A stretch of DNA of 13,748 nt. It comes from JACCYQ01 sp036675565. Lineage in GTDB: Bacteria > Bacteroidota > Bacteroidia > Chitinophagales > Chitinophagaceae. The notes beneath the pieces are model-generated. The model was not told the origin of the DNA and did not search any database. It saw only the letters and a list, made by a program, of their open reading frames with translations. Location of the stretch: assembly GCA_036675565.1 (NCBI GenBank), contig JAKFER010000094.1:1-13748 (forward strand), written 5' to 3'. Shown in pieces: positions 8,126 to 13,748 of this stretch. The position numbers and the translations under genes are program-made. Each line of letters begins with the position of its first letter. Position 1 is the first letter of the stretch.

Positions 8126-8669
8126 ACTTCATTTTTTTGTCTTCTGAATGTTTTTCTATCCAACTGATCAACAGGGCCCTTGCCCGGGCATATTGAGAAC
8201 GGGAGGTGCTGTCCGTGATGCCCAGCATTTCCCCTATTTCTACGTGCGTATAACCTTCAATGGCATGCAGGTTAAATATGGTTTGATAACCTGCCGGCAA
8301 TTGCCTGATCAATCCTGCAATTTGTTTTGCTTCCATTAAAACTGCAGGATCCTGGTTGGTTACCGGGTGCAGGTAATTATCCGTAAAAACCAGTTCATCC
8401 TGGTATCGCTTATTCTTTTTTAAAAAATTCAAAGCTGTATTCACCATGATCCGTCTGATCCAGGCTCCCAGCTCTCCCTCGTATTTATAACCCGAGAGGC
8501 TGTTGAATACTTTCACAAAGCCATCCTGCAAAACATCTTCTGCATCTTTAAAAGATTTCGTATACCGGTAACATACGCCCAGCATAGGTTCGGCAAACTC
8601 CTGGTATAGCAGGCGCTGCGCCGTTCCATTCCCTCTGAGGCACTCTTTTATCAGTTGTTTGTGATCCAT
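8112..8669 (-). CDS. ECF-family RNA polymerase sigma factor
   Basis: This 185-aa protein is the usual length for an ECF sigma factor. Region 2 (about 20-88) includes the core-binding AEDVLQDGFVKVF segment and the WIRRIMVNTALNFLKK stretch that contacts the -10 element. Region 4 (about 112-170) carries LPAGYQTIFNLHAIEGYTH followed by the helix-turn-helix EIGEMLGITDSTSRSQYARAR that reads the -35 element. There is no region 1 or 3. The gene starts the cassette, and its 3' end overlaps the next gene by 14 bases, which suggests coupled translation with its likely anti-sigma partner. A promoter-like site 14 bases before the start (8684-8712) recurs before the LVIVD gene, so self-activation is probable. 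The regulon beyond this cassette cannot be seen here. Confidence 0.96.
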   Translation of the reverse strand: MDHKQLIKECLRGNGTAQRLLYQEFAEPMLGVCYRYTKSFKDAEDVLQDGFVKVFNSLSGYKYEGELGAWIRRIMVNTALNFLKKNKRYQDELVFTDNYLHPVTNQDPAVLMEAKQIAGLIRQLPAGYQTIFNLHAIEGYTHVEIGEMLGITDSTSRSQYARARALLISWIEKHSEDKKMKYVRK

Positions 8670-8683
8670 GTACTCTTAGGTGC

Positions 8684-8712
8684 TTGACAACTGGCACACT
8701 CTCATCGTTGCA
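8684..8712 (-). promoter_or_regulatory. Putative autoregulatory ECF-sigma promoter before the sigma gene
   Basis: On the minus strand TGCAACG (8712-8706) is followed after 14 bases by GTTGTCAA (8691-8684). The second copy at 6669-6697 is identical in both blocks and in spacing. The AAC/GTC cores agree with the general ECF promoter pattern. The -10-like block ends 14 bases before the sigma start codon at 8669, so the 5' leader would be only about ten bases. The site lies between the start codon and the terminator of the upstream DUF2911 gene. Confidence 0.65.
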
Positions 8713-8742
8713 CCTTATGTGTAATAATTATTAAGGTTGTCT

Positions 8743-8773
8743 AAATAAAAAACCTGCATGGGCATGCAGGTTT
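8743..8773 (-). terminator. Intrinsic terminator of the DUF2911 gene
   Basis: An 11-bp perfect inverted repeat (AAACCTGCATG, two-base centre, CATGCAGGTTT; 8750-8773) is followed on the minus strand by a run of six T, an A and three more T (8752-8743). In RNA the loop would open to about four or more bases. It lies 25 bases past the DUF2911 stop and upstream of the sigma promoter, so it insulates the sigma cassette from the genes above it. Confidence 0.85.
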
Positions 8774-8798
8774 GATTGTTTCAATAAAAAAAGGGTGA

Positions 8799-9296
8799 TT
8801 ATCCTATAGGAATAGCAACTTCTGCATTATCCCAGCGGATAAAAAGATTATTATTTTCCGGAACAATAGTTAACTGTTCTGTTACCGTGCTGCTTTTTTT
8901 AACCGGCACATTTACCTGCAACACATTGTTCTCTTTGTTTTTCTCATAGCTGTAAGCGCCCCATTGTTTTAAAGTACTGTTTAAAATAATGGTCCATTCA
9001 TTTTCATTAGGAATGGCAAACAAAGTGTAGGTGCCGGCTTTTACATCTTTACCACCAAATTTCATATCCTTTTTAAAAGTAATTTCAGTGGCTTCATCCG
9101 CCCCTACTCTCCAAACTTTTCCAAATGGTTCTAACTCTCCAAAAATAACCCTGCCTTTTTTGTACGGCCTGCCATAAGTAACCTTTACATCGGCGGTTTC
9201 AACGGTGTCGTGCGGGCTGTTCCTGGTCTGTGCATCAGCGGTTGGATTGATGGCCAGCATGCAACAAGCAAATAATATAAAAAACAATGATTTCAT
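8799..9296 (-). CDS. DUF2911-domain secreted protein
   Basis: This 165-aa protein has a signal peptide (about 1-22, ending ADA before QTRNSP). The mature part is almost entirely a DUF2911 domain, recognised from the blocks VTYGRPYKKGRVIFGEL, FGKVWRVGADEATEITF, GGKDVKAGTYTLFAIPN and WTIILNSTLKQWGAY. The domain is common in Bacteroidota, is exported to the periplasm or beyond, and has no established biochemical role. It lies 52 bases after the SRPBCC gene on the same strand and ends in a strong terminator at 8743-8773. A TAAATTTC element (9337-9330 on the minus strand), one base off the Bacteroidota TAnnTTTG -7 pattern, could give it its own promoter, but no matching -33 box is obvious. Confidence 0.92.
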   Translation of the reverse strand: MKSLFFILFACCMLAINPTADAQTRNSPHDTVETADVKVTYGRPYKKGRVIFGELEPFGKVWRVGADEATEITFKKDMKFGGKDVKAGTYTLFAIPNENEWTIILNSTLKQWGAYSYEKNKENNVLQVNVPVKKSSTVTEQLTIVPENNNLFIRWDNAEVAIPIG

Positions 9297-9348
9297 AAGT
9301 AAAATGTTTAATAGTTAAAAATTGGATGTGAAATTTACGAATCTTTAT

Positions 9349-9882
9349 TCACCTGTTTAAAATTTGTGATGAATGGCTGCTGTCTATCAGGTGTTCAAGA
9401 TTGCTTAAGCCCTGCTCCATGGTGGCACCATACATTTTTTCATATAGCATACTACCAAATTTTTCCCACGGATACCATTTCAAATTAAAGTCCATATACC
9501 ATTGAAGAGTAACCGAATCGCTTTGAGGATGGGTAATGGCATTAAAACCATTCATGATCCTTTTACCTTTAGCCCCTACAAGATCAGCCAATACCTGCTG
9601 ATCATTGGCAGAATTTATAATTACGGTTGATCCCGGAATGTTCATTACCGGTTTGCCGAATTCATTGGTAAAATGGATTTTATCTGTTGAAATAGATTTT
9701 AAACCAGGGTACCATTGGGCCCATTGATCAAGATTTCTAACGGGAACCAACACCTGCGATGGATCAGCATACACATTTACTGCTCTCGAAATACGCACCG
9801 TAGAAGGAATGAATAAAGAGATCAGCGTTATAAGTATAAAGAGGAAAAAGAAACTTAATAACGCCAGTTTAATTACACGCAT
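9349..9882 (-). CDS. SRPBCC-family protein with N-terminal membrane anchor
   Basis: This 177-aa protein has a hydrophobic N-terminal helix (about 5-28) that acts as an uncleaved anchor or signal. The rest resembles the SRPBCC/polyketide-cyclase-like helix-grip fold: an early VRISRAVNVYADPSQVLVPV strand-and-helix start, the NLDQWAQWYPGL motif typical of these proteins, a beta-rich middle, and a long C-terminal helix (MEQGLSNLEHLID). The family binds hydrophobic ligands in a central cavity; no ligand or enzymatic activity can be assigned here. It is preceded by a 132-base repeat-filled spacer after the ABC permease gene and followed 52 bases later by the DUF2911 gene. No clear promoter was found. 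Assignment to the superfamily is fairly secure, the function is unknown. Confidence 0.8.
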   Translation of the reverse strand: MRVIKLALLSFFFLFILITLISLFIPSTVRISRAVNVYADPSQVLVPVRNLDQWAQWYPGLKSISTDKIHFTNEFGKPVMNIPGSTVIINSANDQQVLADLVGAKGKRIMNGFNAITHPQSDSVTLQWYMDFNLKWYPWEKFGSMLYEKMYGATMEQGLSNLEHLIDSSHSSQILNR

Positions 9883-9918
9883 ATATTTAAGTCAAAATTT
9901 AAAAGTAAAAGTTGTTTA

Positions 9919-10013
9919 AGGTTTAGAGTTTAGTGTTGAGTCGTTTAGTCGTTTAGCCCAATTCCAAATCCCTAATTCCAAATTCCAAAACCAATCAACT
10001 AATCAACCAATCC
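9919..10013. repeat. Composite short-period degenerate tandem repeats
   Basis: Three adjacent blocks of imperfect short repeats fill the spacer between the ABC permease and the SRPBCC gene. The first has repeated GTTTAG/TCGTTTAG units (about 9920-9956), the second ATTCCAAAT units (about 9960-9989), the third AATCAACT/AATCAACC units (about 9992-10012). Similar low-complexity strings are familiar from Bacteroidota spacers, but whether this one is dispersed in this genome cannot be seen here. No hairpin or coding signal was found. Confidence 0.7.
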
Positions 10014-10014
10014 A

Positions 10015-11124
10015 TCATTCCCAACGGAAAAATTTGATGGCTAATAAATAAACAATAATTCCCCAAATGCCCAATATGCCTAGTTGCTTCCAGCAATCAT
10101 CGAGATGAGCACCTTCAAATGCAACATTACGCATGGCATCATTCAAATGCGTTAAAGGTAAAATTTTGGAAACAGGCTGTAACCAGGATGGAAAATTATC
10201 AATAGAAAAAAAAGTCCCCGCCAATAAAAATTGCGGCAATGTTATGATATTGGCGATGGGTGGAATGGTACTTTCATTTTTTGCCAGGCCACTCACAACA
10301 AATCCGAATCCCATAAAAACAACCAAACCGATAAAACTCAACACCAGCATTTCCAGGAAAGTGATCCATCCATTGACCAATGTGAAATGAAAAAAGAAAT
10401 AACCCACACCTAATATTACAACAGCGGTTATCATTTGAAAAAGTATACGGCTCAGTCCTTCACCAAATAAAATATTGGAACGTTTTAATGGTGTGGCGAA
10501 AAACCTTTTTAGTACAAGGGTTTGCCGCATATTAAAAAAAATAAAGGCGACGCCAAAAACGCCTGAACTTAATAATGAAAAACCTAGTTGACCGGGTAAT
10601 ATAAAATCAATTGTACGGTAAATACGACCAGGCACTTTTTCAATTTCATTACTCACTTCAGCAATGGAGGGTGCATCAGGATATTTTTCTTCATTGATAT
10701 TCTTAATGATACCATCCAGGATGGATCGCAATACCACCAGGTTTTGCGGGTTTACGGCTTCAGAACTTTTCATACTCACCAGGTATTCTGATGAAACAGT
10801 ATCTTTTGAAGGTTGAAAATTTAATACAGCCGTTATCCGTCCTTTTTCAAGGTCTTCATATTCCTCCCTTTCTGATTTATTTACTATAATGATTGCTGGT
10901 ATGTCCCTGATTGCCCGAAACACGGCATTGGTTGTATCAGCAGCCGGATCAATAGCAATTTTTACTGATACCCGGGAACCACTACCCAGGAAACCAAAAA
11001 CCAGGATAAAAATTAAAGGAAACAAAAAACTAAAAATAACCGCTGATGGACTTCTGAAAATGGCTCGAAAACTTGCTTTTGAAATAGCAAGTGTGCCCGT
11101 GAGTTGATTATATGATTTTGACAT
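10015..11124 (-). CDS. ABC-2-type transporter permease
   Basis: This 369-aa protein has the typical ABC-2 export permease layout. One transmembrane helix near the N-terminus (about 28-48, SAVIFSFLFPLIFILVFGFL) is followed by a large extracytoplasmic domain (about 50-175), then five or so helices in the C-terminal half, including the conserved LPLTHLNDAMRNVAFEG segment near the end. A basic cytoplasmic loop (RQTLVLKRFFATPLKRSNIL) follows the second helix and probably contacts the ATPase. Such permeases export drugs, lipids or other hydrophobic molecules; the cargo is unknown. No ATP-binding subunit is encoded in this window, so the partner must lie elsewhere. The gene starts 28 bases after the sppA stop, with an AAAAGGAAA stretch about ten bases before the ATG, so cotranscription with sppA is likely. 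Confidence 0.92.
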   Translation of the reverse strand: MSKSYNQLTGTLAISKASFRAIFRSPSAVIFSFLFPLIFILVFGFLGSGSRVSVKIAIDPAADTTNAVFRAIRDIPAIIIVNKSEREEYEDLEKGRITAVLNFQPSKDTVSSEYLVSMKSSEAVNPQNLVVLRSILDGIIKNINEEKYPDAPSIAEVSNEIEKVPGRIYRTIDFILPGQLGFSLLSSGVFGVAFIFFNMRQTLVLKRFFATPLKRSNILFGEGLSRILFQMITAVVILGVGYFFFHFTLVNGWITFLEMLVLSFIGLVVFMGFGFVVSGLAKNESTIPPIANIITLPQFLLAGTFFSIDNFPSWLQPVSKILPLTHLNDAMRNVAFEGAHLDDCWKQLGILGIWGIIVYLLAIKFFRWE

Positions 11125-11152
11125 TCATGTATTTCCTTTTAGGACTGTATGA

Positions 11153-12907
11153 TCAATTGTTAATAATAAAAGTAAAAGGTAATCTTGCCTGGATGTTACC
11201 CGTCATTTGCTGCACTTTTATTAATTCCTCGTAAATTTTAAAATTCTGCTCTCCAATTTGCTGTTTGATCTTACTGCTGTAATCAGGTGTGGATGATGAA
11301 CCCAGTATGCGTTCCAATATTCCTTCAGGTTCAGGATACTCACGTAAACGATACCCCGAAAGATTTGCCATACCCGCAGCGCAATCAACAGCATCCTGAA
11401 TGCCACCAAACCGGTCAATCAATCCAATATCCATTGCTCTTGTTCCACTCCAAACCCTGCCTTGCGCAATGCTGTCTACTTCATTTACACTCATGTTTCT
11501 ACTATCGGCTACTCTTTGCATAAAATGCTGGTAAATGCGGTCAATTTCTGTTTGCACTGTTCTTTGTTCAAATTCAGTAAGAGGTTTATATATGGCACCC
11601 ATATTAGCATGAGGCGCAGTTTTTACACCATCGAATGTAATACCAAGTTTATTATTGAAAAACCCTTCCATATTAGGTATTACTCCAAATACACCAATAC
11701 TACCGGTTATGGTTACCGGGCTGGCAAAAATACTGTCGGCTGCACTGGCAATATAATAACCCCCGGATGCTGACACATCGCCAAAACTTACCACCACCGG
11801 TTTATCTTTGCGTGCCATGGATAACTCTCTCCAGATATTTTCACTCGCCATTACACTGCCACCCCCGGAATTGATGCGAAAAACGATGGCTTTTATATTT
11901 TTATCCAGCCTGGCCTTTCGAATTAATTTCATATAGTCTTCACTCCCGATTACACCCTGGTCTCCCGGTCCATCAACAATGTTTCCTTCGGCATAGATCA
12001 AAGCAATTCTCTCCGTTCCTGAATTTTTAAAAGTAACTGCTTCTGCATAGCGGTTAATATCAATGAATGAAATCTTATCATACTTATCAATATCCAGTTT
12101 TACTTTGATTTCATTTTTTACTTCATCATCATACTTTAAGCCATCAACCAATTTATACTTTAATGCATCATTTGCATTCTGAACACTTAAATTAACCGCT
12201 AAACCATGTAATGTAGCTGTATCTATCTTTCGTACATCAGCCGTGTTCATTAAAAAATGAACATACATATCATTAAGCCATTCGCTGGTTTGGAGTTTAT
12301 TTTCCGCAGTCATCTTTTCTGCACGCAAAGGTTCGGTAGCACTCTTGAATTTACCCGCATAAAAAATCTGGGGTTTGATATCAAGTTTATCCAGTGTGCC
12401 CTTTACAAAAGCAATATCAACACTGTATCCAACCCACTCCAGCATGCCCTGTGGATTAATATATACACGGTCCGCGATGTTTGCAATGGCATATGCGTTT
12501 TGCGTCATATAATCACCATGCGCCAATATAAATTTTTTGCTGGATTTGAAATCTTTTAAAGCATTCCGGATCTCTTCGCTGGCTGCGTACCCGTTTGGAC
12601 TTGATTGTGCCTGGATAAAAATGCCTTTAATATTATCGTCGTCTTTTGCATGTTTTATTAATCGAACCACATCGTATAAAGATGGCACATCAGTCTCTTC
12701 CCCGGAAAAGGCAGAGAAAATGTTTTTCTGCTCTTGGTCCTTATAATGTTGTCCAAGGTCAATTAGCAATACCGTGTTAGTGGCAACCCTTGGTTTGTCT
12801 TTTGAAGCCAAACCACTCACCACTGTTAAAACCAGGAGGAAACTCAAAAAGCAAAAAATCACCAGTGCTAAAAAAGAAGCAAAAAATATTTTAAAGAAAC
12901 TACCCAT
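11153..12907 (-). CDS. sppA: Signal peptide peptidase SppA, long (67K) form
   Basis: This 584-aa protein has the tandem architecture of the long SppA form. An N-terminal transmembrane anchor (about 8-31) is followed by two peptidase S49 domains. The first carries the general-base lysine in GKFKSATEPL (Lys188); the second carries the nucleophile in DVSASGGYYIAS (Ser381), followed by ITGSIGVFG. Both catalytic residues are present, so the enzyme should be active. In the family it is a membrane-bound serine protease with a Ser/Lys dyad that degrades cleaved signal peptides at the outer face of the inner membrane. The gene is divergent from folK, with a 65-base gap; a TATTTTTG box (12939-12932, minus strand) matches the Bacteroidota -7 pattern TAnnTTTG. 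It is followed closely by the ABC-2 permease gene. Confidence 0.96.
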   Translation of the reverse strand: MGSFFKIFFASFLALVIFCFLSFLLVLTVVSGLASKDKPRVATNTVLLIDLGQHYKDQEQKNIFSAFSGEETDVPSLYDVVRLIKHAKDDDNIKGIFIQAQSSPNGYAASEEIRNALKDFKSSKKFILAHGDYMTQNAYAIANIADRVYINPQGMLEWVGYSVDIAFVKGTLDKLDIKPQIFYAGKFKSATEPLRAEKMTAENKLQTSEWLNDMYVHFLMNTADVRKIDTATLHGLAVNLSVQNANDALKYKLVDGLKYDDEVKNEIKVKLDIDKYDKISFIDINRYAEAVTFKNSGTERIALIYAEGNIVDGPGDQGVIGSEDYMKLIRKARLDKNIKAIVFRINSGGGSVMASENIWRELSMARKDKPVVVSFGDVSASGGYYIASAADSIFASPVTITGSIGVFGVIPNMEGFFNNKLGITFDGVKTAPHANMGAIYKPLTEFEQRTVQTEIDRIYQHFMQRVADSRNMSVNEVDSIAQGRVWSGTRAMDIGLIDRFGGIQDAVDCAAGMANLSGYRLREYPEPEGILERILGSSSTPDYSSKIKQQIGEQNFKIYEELIKVQQMTGNIQARLPFTFIINN

Positions 12908-12931
12908 TATTAATATTAAAATTTAAAACGA

Positions 12932-12939
12932 CAAAAATA
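12932..12939 (-). promoter_or_regulatory. Candidate -7 element of the sppA promoter
   Basis: TATTTTTG on the minus strand matches the Bacteroidota housekeeping -7 consensus TAnnTTTG exactly and lies 24 bases before the sppA start codon. No good -33 TTTG box is visible at the usual distance, so the call rests on one element in AT-rich DNA. Confidence 0.35.
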
Positions 12940-12941
12940 AA

Positions 12942-12949
12942 GATATTTG
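12942..12949 (+). promoter_or_regulatory. Candidate -7 element of the folK promoter
   Basis: GATATTTG differs from TAnnTTTG at one base and lies 23 bases before the folK start codon. It adjoins the candidate sppA element on the other strand, as expected for a compact divergent promoter. The -33 side is weak. Confidence 0.28.
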
Positions 12950-12972
12950 AATCTACCGAAGGAAATGAGTTT

Positions 12973-13452
12973 ATGAATACAGCTTTTTTATTGATAGGAG
13001 GTAATTTAGGTAACCGTGCTCAGCATCTTGCAAAAGCAAGGTCATTGATACACCAGCGATGTGGGAATATTATCAAAACTTCATCACTATATGAAACGGC
13101 AGCCTGGGGAGCAGTAAAACAAGCTGCCTTTTTAAACCAGGTCCTGAAAATTCACTCCTTGTTAACTCCAGCGGGATTGCTGAATTGCCTGCTAACTGCT
13201 GAACAAAAAATGGGAAGAGTAAGAAGACAAAAGTCAGGGCCGCGAACCATTGATATTGATTTACTTTTTTTTAATGATGATATCATTGAGGCCTCCGGGC
13301 TGGAAGTGCCACATCCACGTCTCCATCTGCGAAGATTTGTTTTAGAACCGATGAATGAAGTAGCGCCCGATTGGGTTCATCCTGTTTTTAACAAAACAAT
13401 CAGCCAGTTATTGGCAGAATGTACGGATGAATTACCTGTGCAAAAGTTGTAA
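12973..13452 (+). CDS. folK: 2-amino-4-hydroxy-6-hydroxymethyldihydropteridine diphosphokinase (HPPK)
   Basis: This 159-aa protein is the full length of a single-domain HPPK. Diagnostic motifs are the N-terminal LLIGGNLGNR, SLYETAAWG followed by FLNQVL, the metal-binding GPRTIDIDLLFF (Asp94 and Asp96 by family comparison), and VPHPRLHLRRFVLEPMNEVAPDW. The enzyme transfers pyrophosphate from ATP to 6-hydroxymethyl-7,8-dihydropterin in folate synthesis in the cytoplasm. An AAGGA sequence (12959-12963) nine bases before the ATG is a rare clear Shine-Dalgarno match in this window and supports the start. A three-codon ATG frame just upstream (12965-12976) overlaps the start and is probably incidental. 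The gene is divergent from sppA and followed after 62 bases by a deoxynucleoside kinase gene. Confidence 0.96.
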   Translation: MNTAFLLIGGNLGNRAQHLAKARSLIHQRCGNIIKTSSLYETAAWGAVKQAAFLNQVLKIHSLLTPAGLLNCLLTAEQKMGRVRRQKSGPRTIDIDLLFFNDDIIEASGLEVPHPRLHLRRFVLEPMNEVAPDWVHPVFNKTISQLLAECTDELPVQKL

Positions 13453-13514
13453 AAACTTTTATCACCATTTACTATTTCTTTGCAAACCAAACAAGCTTTC
13501 ACCATCACCAGCAC

Positions 13515-13748
13515 ATGAACTACCAGTTTATTACCATAGAAGGAAATATAGGGGCCGGTAAAACCACCCTGGCTCATTTATTATCCAAACATTTTAATGC
13601 CCGGTTAATACTGGAAGAATTTGCTGACAATCCTTTTCTGCCAAAATTTTATGAAAACCCGGGACAGTTTGCATTTCCCCTGGAATTGTTTTTTATGGCT
13701 GAAAGATATAAACAGCTTAAAGAATTGTTGCAGCAAAAAGACATGTTT
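13515..13748 (+). CDS. Deoxynucleoside kinase (C-terminus cut by window edge)
   Basis: The first 78 codons are present and the frame is open to the window edge. The N-terminus carries a P-loop (EGNIGAGKTT, residues 9-18, Lys16). It is followed by LEEFADNPFLPKFYENPGQF, matching the segment of dNK/dGK/dAK-type kinases that supplies the catalytic glutamate (Glu34 or Glu35) and part of the nucleoside pocket, and then LELFFMAERYKQL. These enzymes phosphorylate deoxynucleosides to monophosphates with ATP in the salvage pathway; which base is preferred cannot be told from this fragment. The gene is on the same strand as folK with a 62-base gap and is probably cotranscribed or has its own weak promoter; no clear -7 box was found. 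Confidence 0.92.
   Translation, partial: MNYQFITIEGNIGAGKTTLAHLLSKHFNARLILEEFADNPFLPKFYENPGQFAFPLELFFMAERYKQLKELLQQKDMF

Noticed and set aside
11287..12746. Plus-strand open frames opposite sppA, up to 103 codons
   Set aside because: They lie wholly inside sppA, whose catalytic motifs and length are intact; the translations look random.
13442..13460. Hairpin AAAAGTT / AACTTTT at the folK stop codon as a terminator
   Set aside because: Only A/T-rich pairs apart from one G-C, it overlaps the stop codon, and there is no T-run beyond the stem.

Overview
The window reads as chromosomal DNA of a Bacteroidota bacterium, most likely Chitinophagales/Chitinophagaceae. The signs are a SusC/SusD pair, Bacteroidota-style ECF sigma genes, a DUF2911 protein, AT-rich spacers, mostly A-rich leaders instead of strong Shine-Dalgarno sites, and the sppA/folK arrangement. 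The assignment comes from gene content only. No tRNA, rRNA, CRISPR array or insertion sequence was seen.

Layout. (1) 1-4261, minus strand: susC then a left-truncated susD, an outer-membrane uptake pair. (2) 4262-4794: a 533-base spacer with a nested inverted repeat. (3) 4795-8669, minus strand: a four-gene cassette transcribed as ECF sigma factor, then a 474-aa protein with a short cytoplasmic N-terminus, one transmembrane helix, a long polar linker and a C-terminal beta-barrel, then an LVIVD-type beta-propeller lipoprotein, then a small beta-barrel protein. (4) 8799-9882, minus strand: a secreted DUF2911 protein ending in a clear terminator, and a membrane-anchored SRPBCC protein. (5) 10015-12907, minus strand: sppA followed by an ABC-2 permease. 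(6) 12973 to the end, plus strand: folK and the start of a deoxynucleoside kinase gene.

The most interesting part is region 3. The second gene has the architecture expected of a dual-membrane-spanning anti-sigma factor: a sigma-binding tail in the cytoplasm joined through a periplasmic linker to an outer-membrane barrel, so that the outer membrane could signal directly to a sigma factor. Two short sites support a working regulon. The same bipartite sequence, TGCAACG-N14-GTTGTCAA, lies just before the sigma gene and again in the 50-base gap before the lipoprotein gene, with identical spacing. It looks like an ECF promoter, implying that the sigma factor drives its own gene and a lipoprotein/barrel output pair. 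The second site also moves the lipoprotein start to 6650.

The rest is mostly housekeeping (sppA, folK, nucleoside kinase) and nutrient uptake (SusCD, substrate unknown).
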